This document shows, one piece after another, positions 13,783 through 23,085 of a stretch of 64,000 nucleotides of DNA. The stretch is from Bacteroidales bacterium UBA4293. Lineage in GTDB: Bacteria > Bacteroidota > Bacteroidia > Bacteroidales > Bacteroidaceae. Location: the NCBI GenBank assembly GCA_002395835.1, contig DGVD01000004.1, positions 96,627 through 160,626 of the forward strand. Direction: 5' to 3'. The notes below the pieces were generated by a model. The model was not told the origin of the DNA and searched no databases. It saw only the letters and a list, made by a program, of their open reading frames with translations. Position 1 is the first letter of the stretch. Each line of letters opens with the position of its first letter. A program made the position numbers and the translations under genes.

Positions 13783-15396
13783 ATGGCAAATTTGGATTTA
13801 ACAAAGTACGGTATCACAGGTTCAACCGTGATTGGTCACAATCCTTCTTACGAGGCATTGTTCGAGGCTGAAATGAAGCCAGGATTGGAAGGTTTTGACA
13901 AAGGTCAGCTGACCGAGTTAGGTGCAGTAAACGTAATGACAGGTATCTTTACTGGTCGTTCACCTAAGGACAAATATATCGTAATGGACGATGTGTCTAA
14001 GGATACAGTATGGTGGACTACTGAAGGATATAAGAACGATAACCACCCAATGTCAGAGGAAACTTGGGCTGAAGTAAAGAAGATGGCTATCAAGGAGCTT
14101 TGCAACAAGGAACTTTATGTTGTAGATGCTTTCTGTGGTGCTAATGAGGATACTCGTATGGCTGTTCGCTTCATTGTTGAAGTAGCATGGCAGGCACACT
14201 TTGTTAAGAATATGTTCATCCAGCCTACTGCTGAAGAACTGGAGAACTTTGAGCCTAATTTCGTTATCTACAATGCTTCTAAGGCAAAGGTAGAGAACTT
14301 CGAGAAGTTGGGTATGCGTTCTGAAACTTGTGCTGCATTCAATGTTAAGAGCCGTGAGCAGGTAATTCTGAATACATGGTATGGTGGTGAAATGAAGAAG
14401 GGTATGTTCTCTATGATGAACTACTACTTGCCTCTAAGAGGTATTGCTTCAATGCACTGCTCTGCTAACACTGATATGAACGGTGAGAACACTGCAATCT
14501 TCTTTGGTTTGTCTGGTACTGGTAAGACTACTCTTTCTACCGATCCTAAGCGTCTGCTGATTGGTGATGACGAGCACGGATGGGATGATAATGGCGTATT
14601 CAACTTCGAAGGTGGTTGCTATGCAAAGGTTATCAAGTTGGATAAGGAGTCTGAGCCAGATATCTACAATGCAATCAAGCGTAACGCATTGCTGGAGAAT
14701 GTAACTGTAGACGAGAAGGGTGTTATCGACTTCAATGATAAGAGTGTAACTGAGAATACCCGTGTATCTTATCCAATCGAGCACATTACTAACATTGTAA
14801 AGAAGGTTAATGGCAAGAGCGCTGGTCCAGCTGCTAAGCAGGTTATCTTCTTGAGTGCTGATGCATTCGGTGTTTTACCTCCAGTATCTATCTTGACTCC
14901 AGAGCAGACTAAGTATTACTTCCTTTCTGGATTTACTGCTAAGTTGGCTGGTACTGAGCGTGGTATTACTGAGCCTACTCCTACATTCTCTGCTTGCTTT
15001 GGTCAGGCATTCTTGGAGTTGCACCCAACTAAGTACGGTGAGGAACTTGTAAAGAAGATGGAAAAGAGTGGTGCTAAGGCATACTTGGTTAACACTGGTT
15101 GGAATGGTACAGGTAAGCGAATCTCTATTAGAGATACTCGTGGTATCATCGATGCTATTTTGAACGGTGACATCAACAAGGTAGAGACTAAGCACATTCC
15201 TTACTTCAACTTCGAGGTTCCAGTAGTTTTGGAAGGTGTTGACCGTCGTATTCTTGACCCACGTGACACTTATGCTTGTGATGGCGAATGGGAAGAGAAG
15301 GCAAAGGATTTGGCAGCTCGCTTCATCAAGAACTTTGATAAGTATACAACCAATGAGGCTGGTAAGGCTTTGGTTGCTGCTGGTCCACAGCTCTAA
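13783..15396 (+). CDS. pckA: Phosphoenolpyruvate carboxykinase (ATP)
   Basis: A 537-residue enzyme of the ATP-dependent family (EC 4.1.1.49). It interconverts oxaloacetate and PEP; in Bacteroidales it mainly fixes CO2 onto PEP in the route to succinate and propionate. Motifs seen: IFTGRSPKDKYIV near 48, FFGLSGTGKTTLSTDP (P-loop, about 240-255), GDDEHGWDDNGVFNFEGGCYAK with the metal-binding and substrate residues just after, and FGVLPPVS. The full length and intact motifs argue for an active enzyme. Codon use is strongly biased, as expected for a highly expressed gene. It is monocistronic, between its own promoter and a terminator. Confidence 0.96.
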   Translation: MANLDLTKYGITGSTVIGHNPSYEALFEAEMKPGLEGFDKGQLTELGAVNVMTGIFTGRSPKDKYIVMDDVSKDTVWWTTEGYKNDNHPMSEETWAEVKKMAIKELCNKELYVVDAFCGANEDTRMAVRFIVEVAWQAHFVKNMFIQPTAEELENFEPNFVIYNASKAKVENFEKLGMRSETCAAFNVKSREQVILNTWYGGEMKKGMFSMMNYYLPLRGIASMHCSANTDMNGENTAIFFGLSGTGKTTLSTDPKRLLIGDDEHGWDDNGVFNFEGGCYAKVIKLDKESEPDIYNAIKRNALLENVTVDEKGVIDFNDKSVTENTRVSYPIEHITNIVKKVNGKSAGPAAKQVIFLSADAFGVLPPVSILTPEQTKYYFLSGFTAKLAGTERGITEPTPTFSACFGQAFLELHPTKYGEELVKKMEKSGAKAYLVNTGWNGTGKRISIRDTRGIIDAILNGDINKVETKHIPYFNFEVPVVLEGVDRRILDPRDTYACDGEWEEKAKDLAARFIKNFDKYTTNEAGKALVAAGPQL

Positions 15397-15427
15397 TCTA
15401 AATTTTAGGATTCAAATTATTAAAATA

Positions 15428-15461
15428 AGGAGGGGCTCCCCGAAAGGAGAGCTCCTCTTTT
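15428..15461 (+). terminator. Terminator after pckA
   Basis: An imperfect hairpin: AGGAG pairs with CTCCT, and inside it CTCC pairs with GGAG around CCGAAA, with small bulges; a T run follows at 15458-15461. Confidence 0.65.
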
Positions 15462-15491
15462 GTGTTTCATCATATTTTTTTCTTAACTTTG
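15459..15491 (+). promoter_or_regulatory. Promoter of the beta-barrel protein gene
   Basis: TTTG (15459-15462), 21 nt, TAACTTTG (15484-15491). The -33 element uses the T run of the pckA terminator. It lies downstream of an in-frame ATG at 15462, which supports the later ATG at 15528 as the real start. Confidence 0.65.
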
Positions 15492-15527
15492 CGATGGTTA
15501 CTGACAAATGCTGATAATAGATTAACT

Positions 15528-16190
15528 ATGAAAAAGTTTTTAGTCATATTTGCTGCACTCTTTTCTTGTACTTTTGCGTTTGCTCAAGGTGAAGTTGGCA
15601 AATGGAGTGCTCATATCCATTTAGGTATGAACATGAATAATTGGGGTGTTAAAAATAGCAGTGGAACTATAAAATTCGACTGGACCGATGCCGTGGCAAA
15701 TATAGAAAGAGTGGAAACGAAATCAAAGTTGGGATTAGTTGGAGGGGCAGAAATGGGTTATCAAGTGAACGGTTGGTTTAAACCTTCAGTGGGCTTGCTT
15801 TTCCAATCGAAAGGGATAAAGGTAAAAGGTTTTGTTTCTGTGCCTAGACTCAATATTAAAGATGTGGAGTCGGAAAACAAAGGGACACTAGGTTACCTAA
15901 CTTTCCCCATCATGGCGAATTTTTATATAGTTAAAAACTTAGCATTGAAGTTGGGAATACAACCAGCATTACGCATTTCTTGTGATCACGATATGGATGA
16001 TGAAGTTAAATCTACAGAGTTTTCCATTCCTTTCGGTGTTTCATATGAATATGCGAATTTCATAATTGATGCGCGTTATTATTGGGGCCTTACTAATCCA
16101 GTGAAGGAGTCCTCATATTACTACACGTTTGCTGATGGTGCTGCCAACCAAGGTTTCATGGTAACCTTAGGATATAAGTTTGATTTGTAA
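15528..16190 (+). CDS. Outer-membrane beta-barrel protein (PorT/OmpX-like)
   Basis: I start this 220-residue protein at MKKFLVIFAALFSCTFAFAQ, a clean signal peptide; a longer frame from 15462 would cover the promoter. The mature protein shows alternating amphipathic strands (SAHIHLGMNMNNW, GGAEMGYQVNGWF, PSVGLLFQSKG, FIIDARYYWGLTNP) and ends in a strand with a hydrophobic/aromatic pattern (GFMVTLGYKFDL), as outer-membrane barrels do. Eight strands would fit the length. It resembles the PorT family of Bacteroidota. Function unknown; it precedes a redox cluster but has its own promoter. Confidence 0.75.
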   Translation: MKKFLVIFAALFSCTFAFAQGEVGKWSAHIHLGMNMNNWGVKNSSGTIKFDWTDAVANIERVETKSKLGLVGGAEMGYQVNGWFKPSVGLLFQSKGIKVKGFVSVPRLNIKDVESENKGTLGYLTFPIMANFYIVKNLALKLGIQPALRISCDHDMDDEVKSTEFSIPFGVSYEYANFIIDARYYWGLTNPVKESSYYYTFADGAANQGFMVTLGYKFDL

Positions 16191-16215
16191 AAAGGATTAT
16201 TGTTATTTTTTTGAC

Positions 16216-16223
16216 TATATTTG
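16216..16223 (+). promoter_or_regulatory. -7 element for the thioredoxin-like gene
   Basis: TATATTTG, an exact TAnnTTTG match, 18 nt before ATG 16241. It overlaps the sequence after an in-frame ATG at 16211, which is therefore unlikely to be used. Confidence 0.55.
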
Positions 16224-16240
16224 CAGTTAATTCTATTGGG

Positions 16241-17314
16241 ATGAAACGTTTTCTCTTCTTGTTGATTATCTCTTGTTCTTTAACCAATGTTTTGGCTCAA
16301 GAATTAGATGTAATCGGGTCGGTATCTCAGAAACAAATACCTCAGATAAGAGAGTCTTTTTTGTTCTTGAGAGATCTTTCTACGGGGGAGAAATTAGATA
16401 GTTGCAAACTAAATGGAGAAGAATATTCCTTTCATTTAGCTGATGTAAGCCAAAAGAGAGCTATGGTAATAGAACCTATTGATGTCTTTTTGGTTGCAGA
16501 AAGTGGGAAGGTCTTTGTGAAGTCTGATATGAGTACTGGTGGCTCCTTACTAAATGAATTATGGAATGCATATATTCAAGATAGGAACAAGTATGTCCGG
16601 GATTTTAATCGTCAGTACCAGGCTGCTAAAAGCGATTTAAATTTGGACAAAAAGCAAAAGTTGGGTTTGCTGAAATCTTTGACTGATGAGCATGAGGCTA
16701 CTTTTTTAAGTCGGGCCATGAATATGATGAGAAGGAATTTAAACAACCCTTTGAACACTTTGACCTTTGTAGAGTGTATATCTTGGATTAAAGATTATGA
16801 TGTGTTTGAGAAACTTTATGTTCTGACATCAGAAGTGACTAGAAATTGCCCTATAGTAAGGAATGCTAAAGATAGGATGGAAAAACAGCATAGTACTTCA
16901 CCTGGTAAAATGTTTGCTGATTTTGTCATCCCTAATGGAAATTTAGATGGAAGTCAGGCTAAACTTTCCGACTATGTCGCAAAGGGAAAATATGTACTTG
17001 TGGATTTTTTTGCCAGTTGGTGCGGCCCTTGCAGGAGAGAGGGCATCTATTTAAGGAAAGCCTATGAACTTTTTCATGAAAAAGGGTTGGAAATACTTAG
17101 TGTGGCAATATGGGATAAGCGGGAAGACTCCATAAAAGCATTGAAAGAAGACAATCATTTTTGGCCTCAAATATTAGAGGCTGGAGAAATACCTAGTCAA
17201 ATATATGGTTTCAATGGTATACCGCAGATAATGTTGTTTGACCCTAATGGAATTATTTTAGCACGTGATTTACGTGGGGAAGAGATTATAAAACAATTAA
17301 GCGAGTATTTATAA
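16241..17314 (+). CDS. TlpA-like thioredoxin-domain protein
   Basis: A 357-residue exported protein starting MKRFLFLLIISCSLTNVLAQ (signal peptide). The N-terminal 200 residues resemble the DUF4369-type domain common in Bacteroidota. The C-terminal thioredoxin fold (about 225-357) contains FFASWCGPCRREG, the active-site CxxC. Such proteins are periplasmic thiol reductases or cytochrome/protein maturation factors. It lies 12 nt before dsbD, which supplies electrons to periplasmic thioredoxins, so the pair probably works together. Confidence 0.85.
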   Translation: MKRFLFLLIISCSLTNVLAQELDVIGSVSQKQIPQIRESFLFLRDLSTGEKLDSCKLNGEEYSFHLADVSQKRAMVIEPIDVFLVAESGKVFVKSDMSTGGSLLNELWNAYIQDRNKYVRDFNRQYQAAKSDLNLDKKQKLGLLKSLTDEHEATFLSRAMNMMRRNLNNPLNTLTFVECISWIKDYDVFEKLYVLTSEVTRNCPIVRNAKDRMEKQHSTSPGKMFADFVIPNGNLDGSQAKLSDYVAKGKYVLVDFFASWCGPCRREGIYLRKAYELFHEKGLEILSVAIWDKREDSIKALKEDNHFWPQILEAGEIPSQIYGFNGIPQIMLFDPNGIILARDLRGEEIIKQLSEYL

Positions 17315-17326
17315 AACAAATAAAGT

Positions 17327-19372
17327 ATGAAGAATATTAGTATCTTTCTTACATTGTTTCTGGTCACTTTGGTTGCTCAGGGCCAGGTAAACGTGAAGGT
17401 AGCTCAAAAGCAAACAGCTCCAGATACCTTTGATTTGATTTTTACATGTTCTATCGAAGAAGGCTGGCACATCTATTCTACAACTGAAGAGAATGGTCCT
17501 ATCCCTACTTCTTTTAATGTGGATAAGAAAGAAGGGGTAGAATTAGTTGGAGAATTGAAGTCTAAGACACAACCTTTGTCTCACTATGAGGATGTTTTTG
17601 ATGCTAATGTTTCTTATTATGAGAACTCTGCTGAGTTTACTCAGACAGTGAGAATTACAGGACCAACTTATTCTATTGAGGGCTATTTGGAATATGGTGC
17701 ATGCAATGATCAAAATTGTATGCCTCCTACCTCTGTGGATTTTAAGTATGAAGGTACTGGGGTTGAAAAAAATGTGGAGCCTGTAAAGGAGGTAGCATCC
17801 CTTTTGGAAAAAGATGGGTTGTCTTCAGAGGAAAAAGAGGTAGTGGATGAAACAAAGGCTTCTGATACTATAACAGTGAATACATCTTCCCAACCATCAG
17901 CTGCATTAGGAGACTTATGGAGCCCTGTCATCAAAGAATTGAGCAGCTACGGTGAACAGAATGAGACTTCTAATAAGAGTCTTTGGGCTATTTTTGGCTT
18001 AGGCTTTTTAGGTGGTTTGATAGCTTTGTTTACACCTTGCGTTTGGCCTATTATCCCAATGACCGTTAGTTTTTTCCTGAAACGTTCTAAAAATGACAAG
18101 ATAAAAGGAATACGTGATGCTATCACATATGGTATTTCTATTGTTATAATCTACGTGTCACTTGGTTTGATTATAACTTTAATATTTGGTGCCAGTGCTT
18201 TGAATTCTTTGTCGACTAATGCTATTTTCAATATATTCTTCTTCTTGATGTTGGTGGTATTTGGTGCATCCTTCTTGGGTGGCTTCGAAATCACTCTCCC
18301 ATCAACATGGAGTAATGCGGTTGATAATAAGGCGAGTAGTTCAGCAGGCTTTTTAAGTATCTTCCTCATGGCATTTACTTTGTCGTTAGTTTCATTCTCA
18401 TGCACAGGACCTATCATTGGATTCTTACTGGTAGAAATGGCTACGGCTAATATTATTGGACCTACGGTAGGTATGTTAGGTTTTGCTATTGCATTAGCTT
18501 TGCCATTTACTTTTTTTGCACTTTTTCCTACGCTGCTGAAGAGTGTACCTAAGAGTGGTAATTGGATGAATGTGATAAAGGTTACACTAGGTTTCATCGA
18601 ATTGGCTTTTGCATTGAAATTTTTCTCTGTAGCCGACTTGGCATATGGATGGCACTTGATGGATCGTGAAGTATTCCTATGTTTATGGATTGTCTTGTTT
18701 GCACTTCTTGGTGCTTATCTAATTGGGTGGATTCGATTCCCTCATGATGAGGACGTCTATGATGAGGAGGGAAATGTTGTGGTAAATCCTCGTACTTCTA
18801 TTCCAAGGTTCTTCATGGCACTCATATCTTTTTCTTTTGCCTTGTATATGGTACCAGGACTCTGGGGTGCCCCATGTAAGGCTGTTAGTGCTTTTGCACC
18901 TCCAATGAATACTCAGGATTTCAATCTGGCTAAAAGCGATGCAGTTGAGGCTCAATTCAAGGACTATGAAGCAGGTATGCAATATGCAGCTGCTCAAGGG
19001 AAACCTGTATTGATTGATTTTACGGGTTTTGGTTGTGTAAACTGCCGACAGATGGAGGCTGCAGTCTGGACTGATGAAACCGTAAAAGATTTAATTGAGA
19101 ATAAATATGTTCTTATTTCATTATATGTAGATGACAAGACCCCATTGCCTGAGATTGTTGAGGTGAAAGAAAATGGACGTACCAGAAAGTTACGGACAAT
19201 AGGTGATAAATGGAGTTATTTTCAGCGTACAAAGTTTGGATCGCAAACTCAACCATTTTATGTCCTTCTAAATAATGAAGGCAAGCCATTGAATAAGAGT
19301 TATAGCCATGATGAAAGTATTTCAAATTATATTGAATTTCTTAATACTGGTTTAAAGAATTATAAGAAATAA
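17327..19372 (+). CDS. dsbD: Thiol:disulfide interchange protein DsbD
   Basis: A 681-residue inner-membrane reductant conduit that moves electrons from cytoplasmic thioredoxin to periplasmic thiol proteins. After a signal peptide (MKNISIFLTLFLVTLVAQGQ) comes the periplasmic nDsbD domain (about 21-160) with ACNDQNCMPP, its redox Cys pair. The membrane domain (about 215-515) has the conserved cysteines in TPCVWPIIPM (near 236) and SFSCTGPIIGF (near 357). The C-terminal thioredoxin domain has GFGCVNCRQ near 567. All three redox pairs are present, so it should be active. It sits between a TlpA-like protein and a cysteine desulfidase-like gene, a thiol-linked group. Confidence 0.93.
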   Translation: MKNISIFLTLFLVTLVAQGQVNVKVAQKQTAPDTFDLIFTCSIEEGWHIYSTTEENGPIPTSFNVDKKEGVELVGELKSKTQPLSHYEDVFDANVSYYENSAEFTQTVRITGPTYSIEGYLEYGACNDQNCMPPTSVDFKYEGTGVEKNVEPVKEVASLLEKDGLSSEEKEVVDETKASDTITVNTSSQPSAALGDLWSPVIKELSSYGEQNETSNKSLWAIFGLGFLGGLIALFTPCVWPIIPMTVSFFLKRSKNDKIKGIRDAITYGISIVIIYVSLGLIITLIFGASALNSLSTNAIFNIFFFLMLVVFGASFLGGFEITLPSTWSNAVDNKASSSAGFLSIFLMAFTLSLVSFSCTGPIIGFLLVEMATANIIGPTVGMLGFAIALALPFTFFALFPTLLKSVPKSGNWMNVIKVTLGFIELAFALKFFSVADLAYGWHLMDREVFLCLWIVLFALLGAYLIGWIRFPHDEDVYDEEGNVVVNPRTSIPRFFMALISFSFALYMVPGLWGAPCKAVSAFAPPMNTQDFNLAKSDAVEAQFKDYEAGMQYAAAQGKPVLIDFTGFGCVNCRQMEAAVWTDETVKDLIENKYVLISLYVDDKTPLPEIVEVKENGRTRKLRTIGDKWSYFQRTKFGSQTQPFYVLLNNEGKPLNKSYSHDESISNYIEFLNTGLKNYKK

Positions 19373-19373
19373 T

Positions 19374-20666
19374 ATGTTAGCAAAGGAAAAAAGAGAACAG
19401 ATTATATCATTGATTCATAAGGAAGTGGTGCCAGCTATTGGCTGTACAGAGCCAATGGCAGTGGCTTTGTGTGTGGCAAAAGCTTCTGAAACATTAGGCC
19501 AAAAGCCCGAACAAATAACGGTATTGCTGAGTCCGAATATCTTGAAAAATGCGATGGGAGTGGGCATCCCAGGTACAGGGATGATAGGCTTGCCTATTGC
19601 AGTAGCTTTAGGAGCCTTAATTGGTAAAAGTGAGAATGGATTAGAAGTTTTGTGTGATACCACACCTGAAGCAGTAGAGGAAGGCAAAAAATTTTTAGAA
19701 GAGAATAGAATAAAGATTAAACTAAAAGACAAAAACGTTGATAAACTTTATATAGAGGCAACTTGCTCTGCTAATGGTTCAACGGTTGTTGCTATTATAG
19801 CTGGTCGACATGATAATATTGTCTATTTGGCCAAAGATGAACGAATTCTTCTTGATGCTAGAGATGAAATACAAAATGAGGAGAATTGGTCTCCTTTAAA
19901 GTTGACACTTCGTGAAGTCTATGATTTTGCGATTTCTACACCTCTAGAGGAACTTAAGTTTATTAATGAAGCTAGAGAATTAAATGAGAAAGCTAGTGAA
20001 GAAGCGTTGAAAGGTAATTATGGGCATAATTTAGGTAAGATTTTGTCTAGACCTTTAGGACGAGGTATAATGGGAGAGAGTATGTTTTCTCATATGCTTT
20101 CTGCTACAAGTAGTGCTTGTGATGCTCGTATGGCTGGAGCTATGATTCCTGTTATGAGCAATTCGGGTAGTGGAAATCAAGGAATAGCAGCAACTATGCC
20201 TATAGTGGTTTTTGCCGAAGAAAATCATAATACAGATGAGGAGTTAACTCGTGCTTTGATATTAAGTCATTTGACTGCTATCTATATTAAACAGAGTCTT
20301 GGGCGTCTTAGTGCTCTTTGTGGATGTGTAGTAGCATCTACTGGTTCTAGTTGTGGGTTAACATATTTAATGGGTGGAAATTTTGAACAGATTTCTTATT
20401 CTGTAAAAAATATGATTGCAAATTTAGCTGGCATGGTATGTGATGGTGCAAAGCCTAGCTGTGCACTGAAGGTCTCTAGTGGAGTCTCTACAGCCGTTTT
20501 ATCTGCTATGTTGGCTGTCCAGAATCAATATGTAACTTCTGCAGAAGGACTAATTGAAGATGATGTGGATAGTTGTATTTATAATCTAACTCGTTTGGCT
20601 TCAGAGGGAATGGATGATACAGATAGGATGGTCTTAGATATAATGACGCATAAAAAGAAAAAATGA
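19374..20666 (+). CDS. CyuA-type L-cysteine desulfidase / serine dehydratase-like (UPF0597)
   Basis: A 430-residue cytoplasmic protein beginning one base after dsbD stops. Family marks: AIGCTEPMAVALCVAKA (near 21), ATCSANGSTVVAIIAG (near 125), SNSGSGNQGIAATMPIVVF (near 262) and CGCVVASTGSSCGLTYLMGG (near 313). Several conserved cysteines would hold an Fe-S cluster. Members degrade L-cysteine to sulfide, ammonia and pyruvate, or act on L-serine. Coupling with dsbD suggests a link to thiol metabolism, but the true substrate in this organism is open. A strong terminator follows. Confidence 0.82.
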   Translation: MLAKEKREQIISLIHKEVVPAIGCTEPMAVALCVAKASETLGQKPEQITVLLSPNILKNAMGVGIPGTGMIGLPIAVALGALIGKSENGLEVLCDTTPEAVEEGKKFLEENRIKIKLKDKNVDKLYIEATCSANGSTVVAIIAGRHDNIVYLAKDERILLDARDEIQNEENWSPLKLTLREVYDFAISTPLEELKFINEARELNEKASEEALKGNYGHNLGKILSRPLGRGIMGESMFSHMLSATSSACDARMAGAMIPVMSNSGSGNQGIAATMPIVVFAEENHNTDEELTRALILSHLTAIYIKQSLGRLSALCGCVVASTGSSCGLTYLMGGNFEQISYSVKNMIANLAGMVCDGAKPSCALKVSSGVSTAVLSAMLAVQNQYVTSAEGLIEDDVDSCIYNLTRLASEGMDDTDRMVLDIMTHKKKK

Positions 20667-20695
20667 AAAAGGGCTTGCATCGCAAGCCCTTTTTT
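20666..20695. terminator. Bidirectional terminator
   Basis: A-rich left side, GGGCTTGC, loop ATC, GCAAGCCC and a T6 run: a perfect 8-bp GC-rich stem extended by A-T pairs. It lies between two convergent genes and can serve both. Confidence 0.85.
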
Positions 20696-20696
20696 A

Positions 20697-23063
20697 TTAA
20701 TCTTCTCTATTAGGGGTTTCCCATTTTGTGGTGGTTGTACAGTTGAAACTGATAGGATCACAATTGCCAACCTTAGCTTTAAATTCACCTTTTTCAAGAA
20801 TCCATTTTTCATCGTAGCCTACGAATGCCAAGTCACTAGCTTTCACTTTCAAGGTTACAGTTTTTGTTTCTCCTGGCTGAAGTGATACTTTGTCGAACGC
20901 ACGTAGACGCTTGTTGTCTGGAGTGATTGAGGCTACTACGTCAGAAATAAATAACAATACAGGTTCTTTGCCAGCCATATTACCGGTATTGGTTACGTCT
21001 ACAGTAAAAGTAAGTTCATCGTTTACATTAAAATCTTTCTTGTCTACTTTTAGATTACTGTAATTGTAAGTAGTATAACTGATTCCATCTCCAAATTGAT
21101 AAAGAACATCCATAACAGCGTCATAGTTATAGTTTCCATCCATTTGTCCCATATTTTGGCATGGCTTATAATCATATGTTTGGATAGCATCAATATGGCG
21201 GGAATATGTGAACGGCATTTTTGCACTGAAATTAGCATCACCAGCTAATAGGTTTGCTAGAGCAATGCCTCCATAATTGCTAGGAAGAAAAGCATCGATG
21301 GTTGCCTTTGCAAGTGGTTCTATATCTTTAATAATTCGAGGACGACCTTCATTCAAAACCATGATTATTGGTTTGCCAGTTTTGGCCAATGCTTTTACTA
21401 GGTCTTGCTGATTCTTGCTCAAATTGAAATCATCTAGATTTCCAGGGGTTTCTGCGTATGAGTTTTCACCAATTATGGCAATAATAACATCTGCGTTTGC
21501 TGCAGCTTTTACAGCACTTTCAATGTCTGGTTCATTTTCACGTTCAAAGTTACCATTGCCCTCAACGTAAGTGACTCCTTCAACTAAAGTTACATTGTTT
21601 TTACCAAATTTATCTCTGATTGCCTCGTAGAAGGTTTTGTATTTGGCGATAGCTTTGCAAGCTTCATTAGCCCGGTCACCTTGCCAGCTATAACTCCAAC
21701 CACCTGTTTGAGCACGATAACTGTTGCTATTAGGACCAGTTACTAAAATCTTAGTACCCTTTTTCAATGGTAAGATGTTGTCCTTATTTTTCAAAAGAAC
21801 GATACATTCTTCAGCCATGGCAATAGCTTCTTTAGCAAAATCATCGCTTGCGAACTTATTATATTTCTTAGCTAAGTTATTGGTGTCAATATCCCAAGTA
21901 GACTTGTCCATCAGGTTCAAACGATATTTTAGGCGTAGAATACGACGGACTGCATCGTCAATACGAGACATCTTGACACGGCCTTCATTAACTAGTTCTT
22001 TTAAAAGATCACAGAAATCTACACTATATGGATCCATTGACATGTCAATGCCTGCATTTATGGCTATTTCAATGGCTTCTTTTTTATCTGCAGCAATATG
22101 ATCACGAACGTAAAGATTGTTTATGTCTGCCCAGTCGGTTACAATCATACCATCCCAATTCAAACCTACTTTGAACCAGTCAGTCAGCATTTCCTTGTTA
22201 GCATGGAATGGCATACCATTGTTTACGCTTGAATTAACCATGATAGAAAGTGCTCCAGCCTTTGCACAATTTTTGAATGGCTCAAAGTATTTTTCCTTGA
22301 GCTCGCGATTAGTTATACTTGAAGGTGTGCGATCTTTTCCGTTAGTTGGTACACCATAGGCCATGTAATGTTTTAGACAGGCTGCAGTATGGTACATATC
22401 AATATGGTTTGGATCTTCACCCTGAAAACCTTTTACAGATTGAATAGCCATCTCAGAGTTAAGATATACGTCTTCTCCAAAACTTTCCCACATACGACTC
22501 CATAAAGGTTGACGACCTAAGTCCATGACAGGGGCATAAATCCAAGGTATCAGACATGCACGACTTTCGTAAGCTGAAATTTCTGATATGCGGTGTGGAA
22601 TATTACGGTTAAAAGAAGCAGCTTGGTTTATTTCTTGAGGGAAGAGTGTTCCACCGTAAGTGTATGTGGTACCGTGCATTTGGTCTACACCATATATTTG
22701 TGGAATACCGGTTTCTGCCATAGACTCTTGATTCAGTCTACGAATACCCGTTGCCCAACTTTCTGGTGTTTGAGCCATACTTAATGGTACATTAAGGATG
22801 GAGCCCACTTTATACTGTCGCAGAACTTTTTTGAGATTCTCCTCACTGAGATTCCACTTACTTCTATCACTGAAGTCTGTGATGGCATCTACCGTAATTT
22901 CACACATTTGTCCGATTTTCTCATCCAATGTCATCTTGGCTAAGGTAGCCTCTACCTTTGCTTCGATTTCAGCATTGTAAGGAATTGCAGGCTTTATTTG
23001 TGCCTGAATTGTAGTTGTTATTCCCATACAACATCCAATTACGATTGTTCTAAAATACTTCAT
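20697..23063 (-). CDS. Secreted glycoside hydrolase family 3, beta-glucosidase type
   Basis: A 788-residue exported enzyme (signal peptide MKYFRTIVIGCCMGITTTIQAQ). The GH3 N-terminal barrel (about 30-380) contains TLDEKIGQM, IYGVDQMHGTTYT and, near residue 310, MIVTDWADINNL, where the Asp after VT is the expected nucleophile. The C-terminal alpha/beta sandwich (about 400-640) and a fibronectin III-like domain (about 660-780, with GETKTVTLKVKASDLAFVG) follow. It should release glucose or a related sugar from oligosaccharides in the periplasm. A paralogue lies at 60882-63383. It is 22 nt downstream of dgt on the same strand and may be co-transcribed. Confidence 0.92.
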   Translation of the reverse strand: MKYFRTIVIGCCMGITTTIQAQIKPAIPYNAEIEAKVEATLAKMTLDEKIGQMCEITVDAITDFSDRSKWNLSEENLKKVLRQYKVGSILNVPLSMAQTPESWATGIRRLNQESMAETGIPQIYGVDQMHGTTYTYGGTLFPQEINQAASFNRNIPHRISEISAYESRACLIPWIYAPVMDLGRQPLWSRMWESFGEDVYLNSEMAIQSVKGFQGEDPNHIDMYHTAACLKHYMAYGVPTNGKDRTPSSITNRELKEKYFEPFKNCAKAGALSIMVNSSVNNGMPFHANKEMLTDWFKVGLNWDGMIVTDWADINNLYVRDHIAADKKEAIEIAINAGIDMSMDPYSVDFCDLLKELVNEGRVKMSRIDDAVRRILRLKYRLNLMDKSTWDIDTNNLAKKYNKFASDDFAKEAIAMAEECIVLLKNKDNILPLKKGTKILVTGPNSNSYRAQTGGWSYSWQGDRANEACKAIAKYKTFYEAIRDKFGKNNVTLVEGVTYVEGNGNFERENEPDIESAVKAAANADVIIAIIGENSYAETPGNLDDFNLSKNQQDLVKALAKTGKPIIMVLNEGRPRIIKDIEPLAKATIDAFLPSNYGGIALANLLAGDANFSAKMPFTYSRHIDAIQTYDYKPCQNMGQMDGNYNYDAVMDVLYQFGDGISYTTYNYSNLKVDKKDFNVNDELTFTVDVTNTGNMAGKEPVLLFISDVVASITPDNKRLRAFDKVSLQPGETKTVTLKVKASDLAFVGYDEKWILEKGEFKAKVGNCDPISFNCTTTTKWETPNRED

Positions 23064-23085
23064 GTTGTTTATATAATAATAAGGT

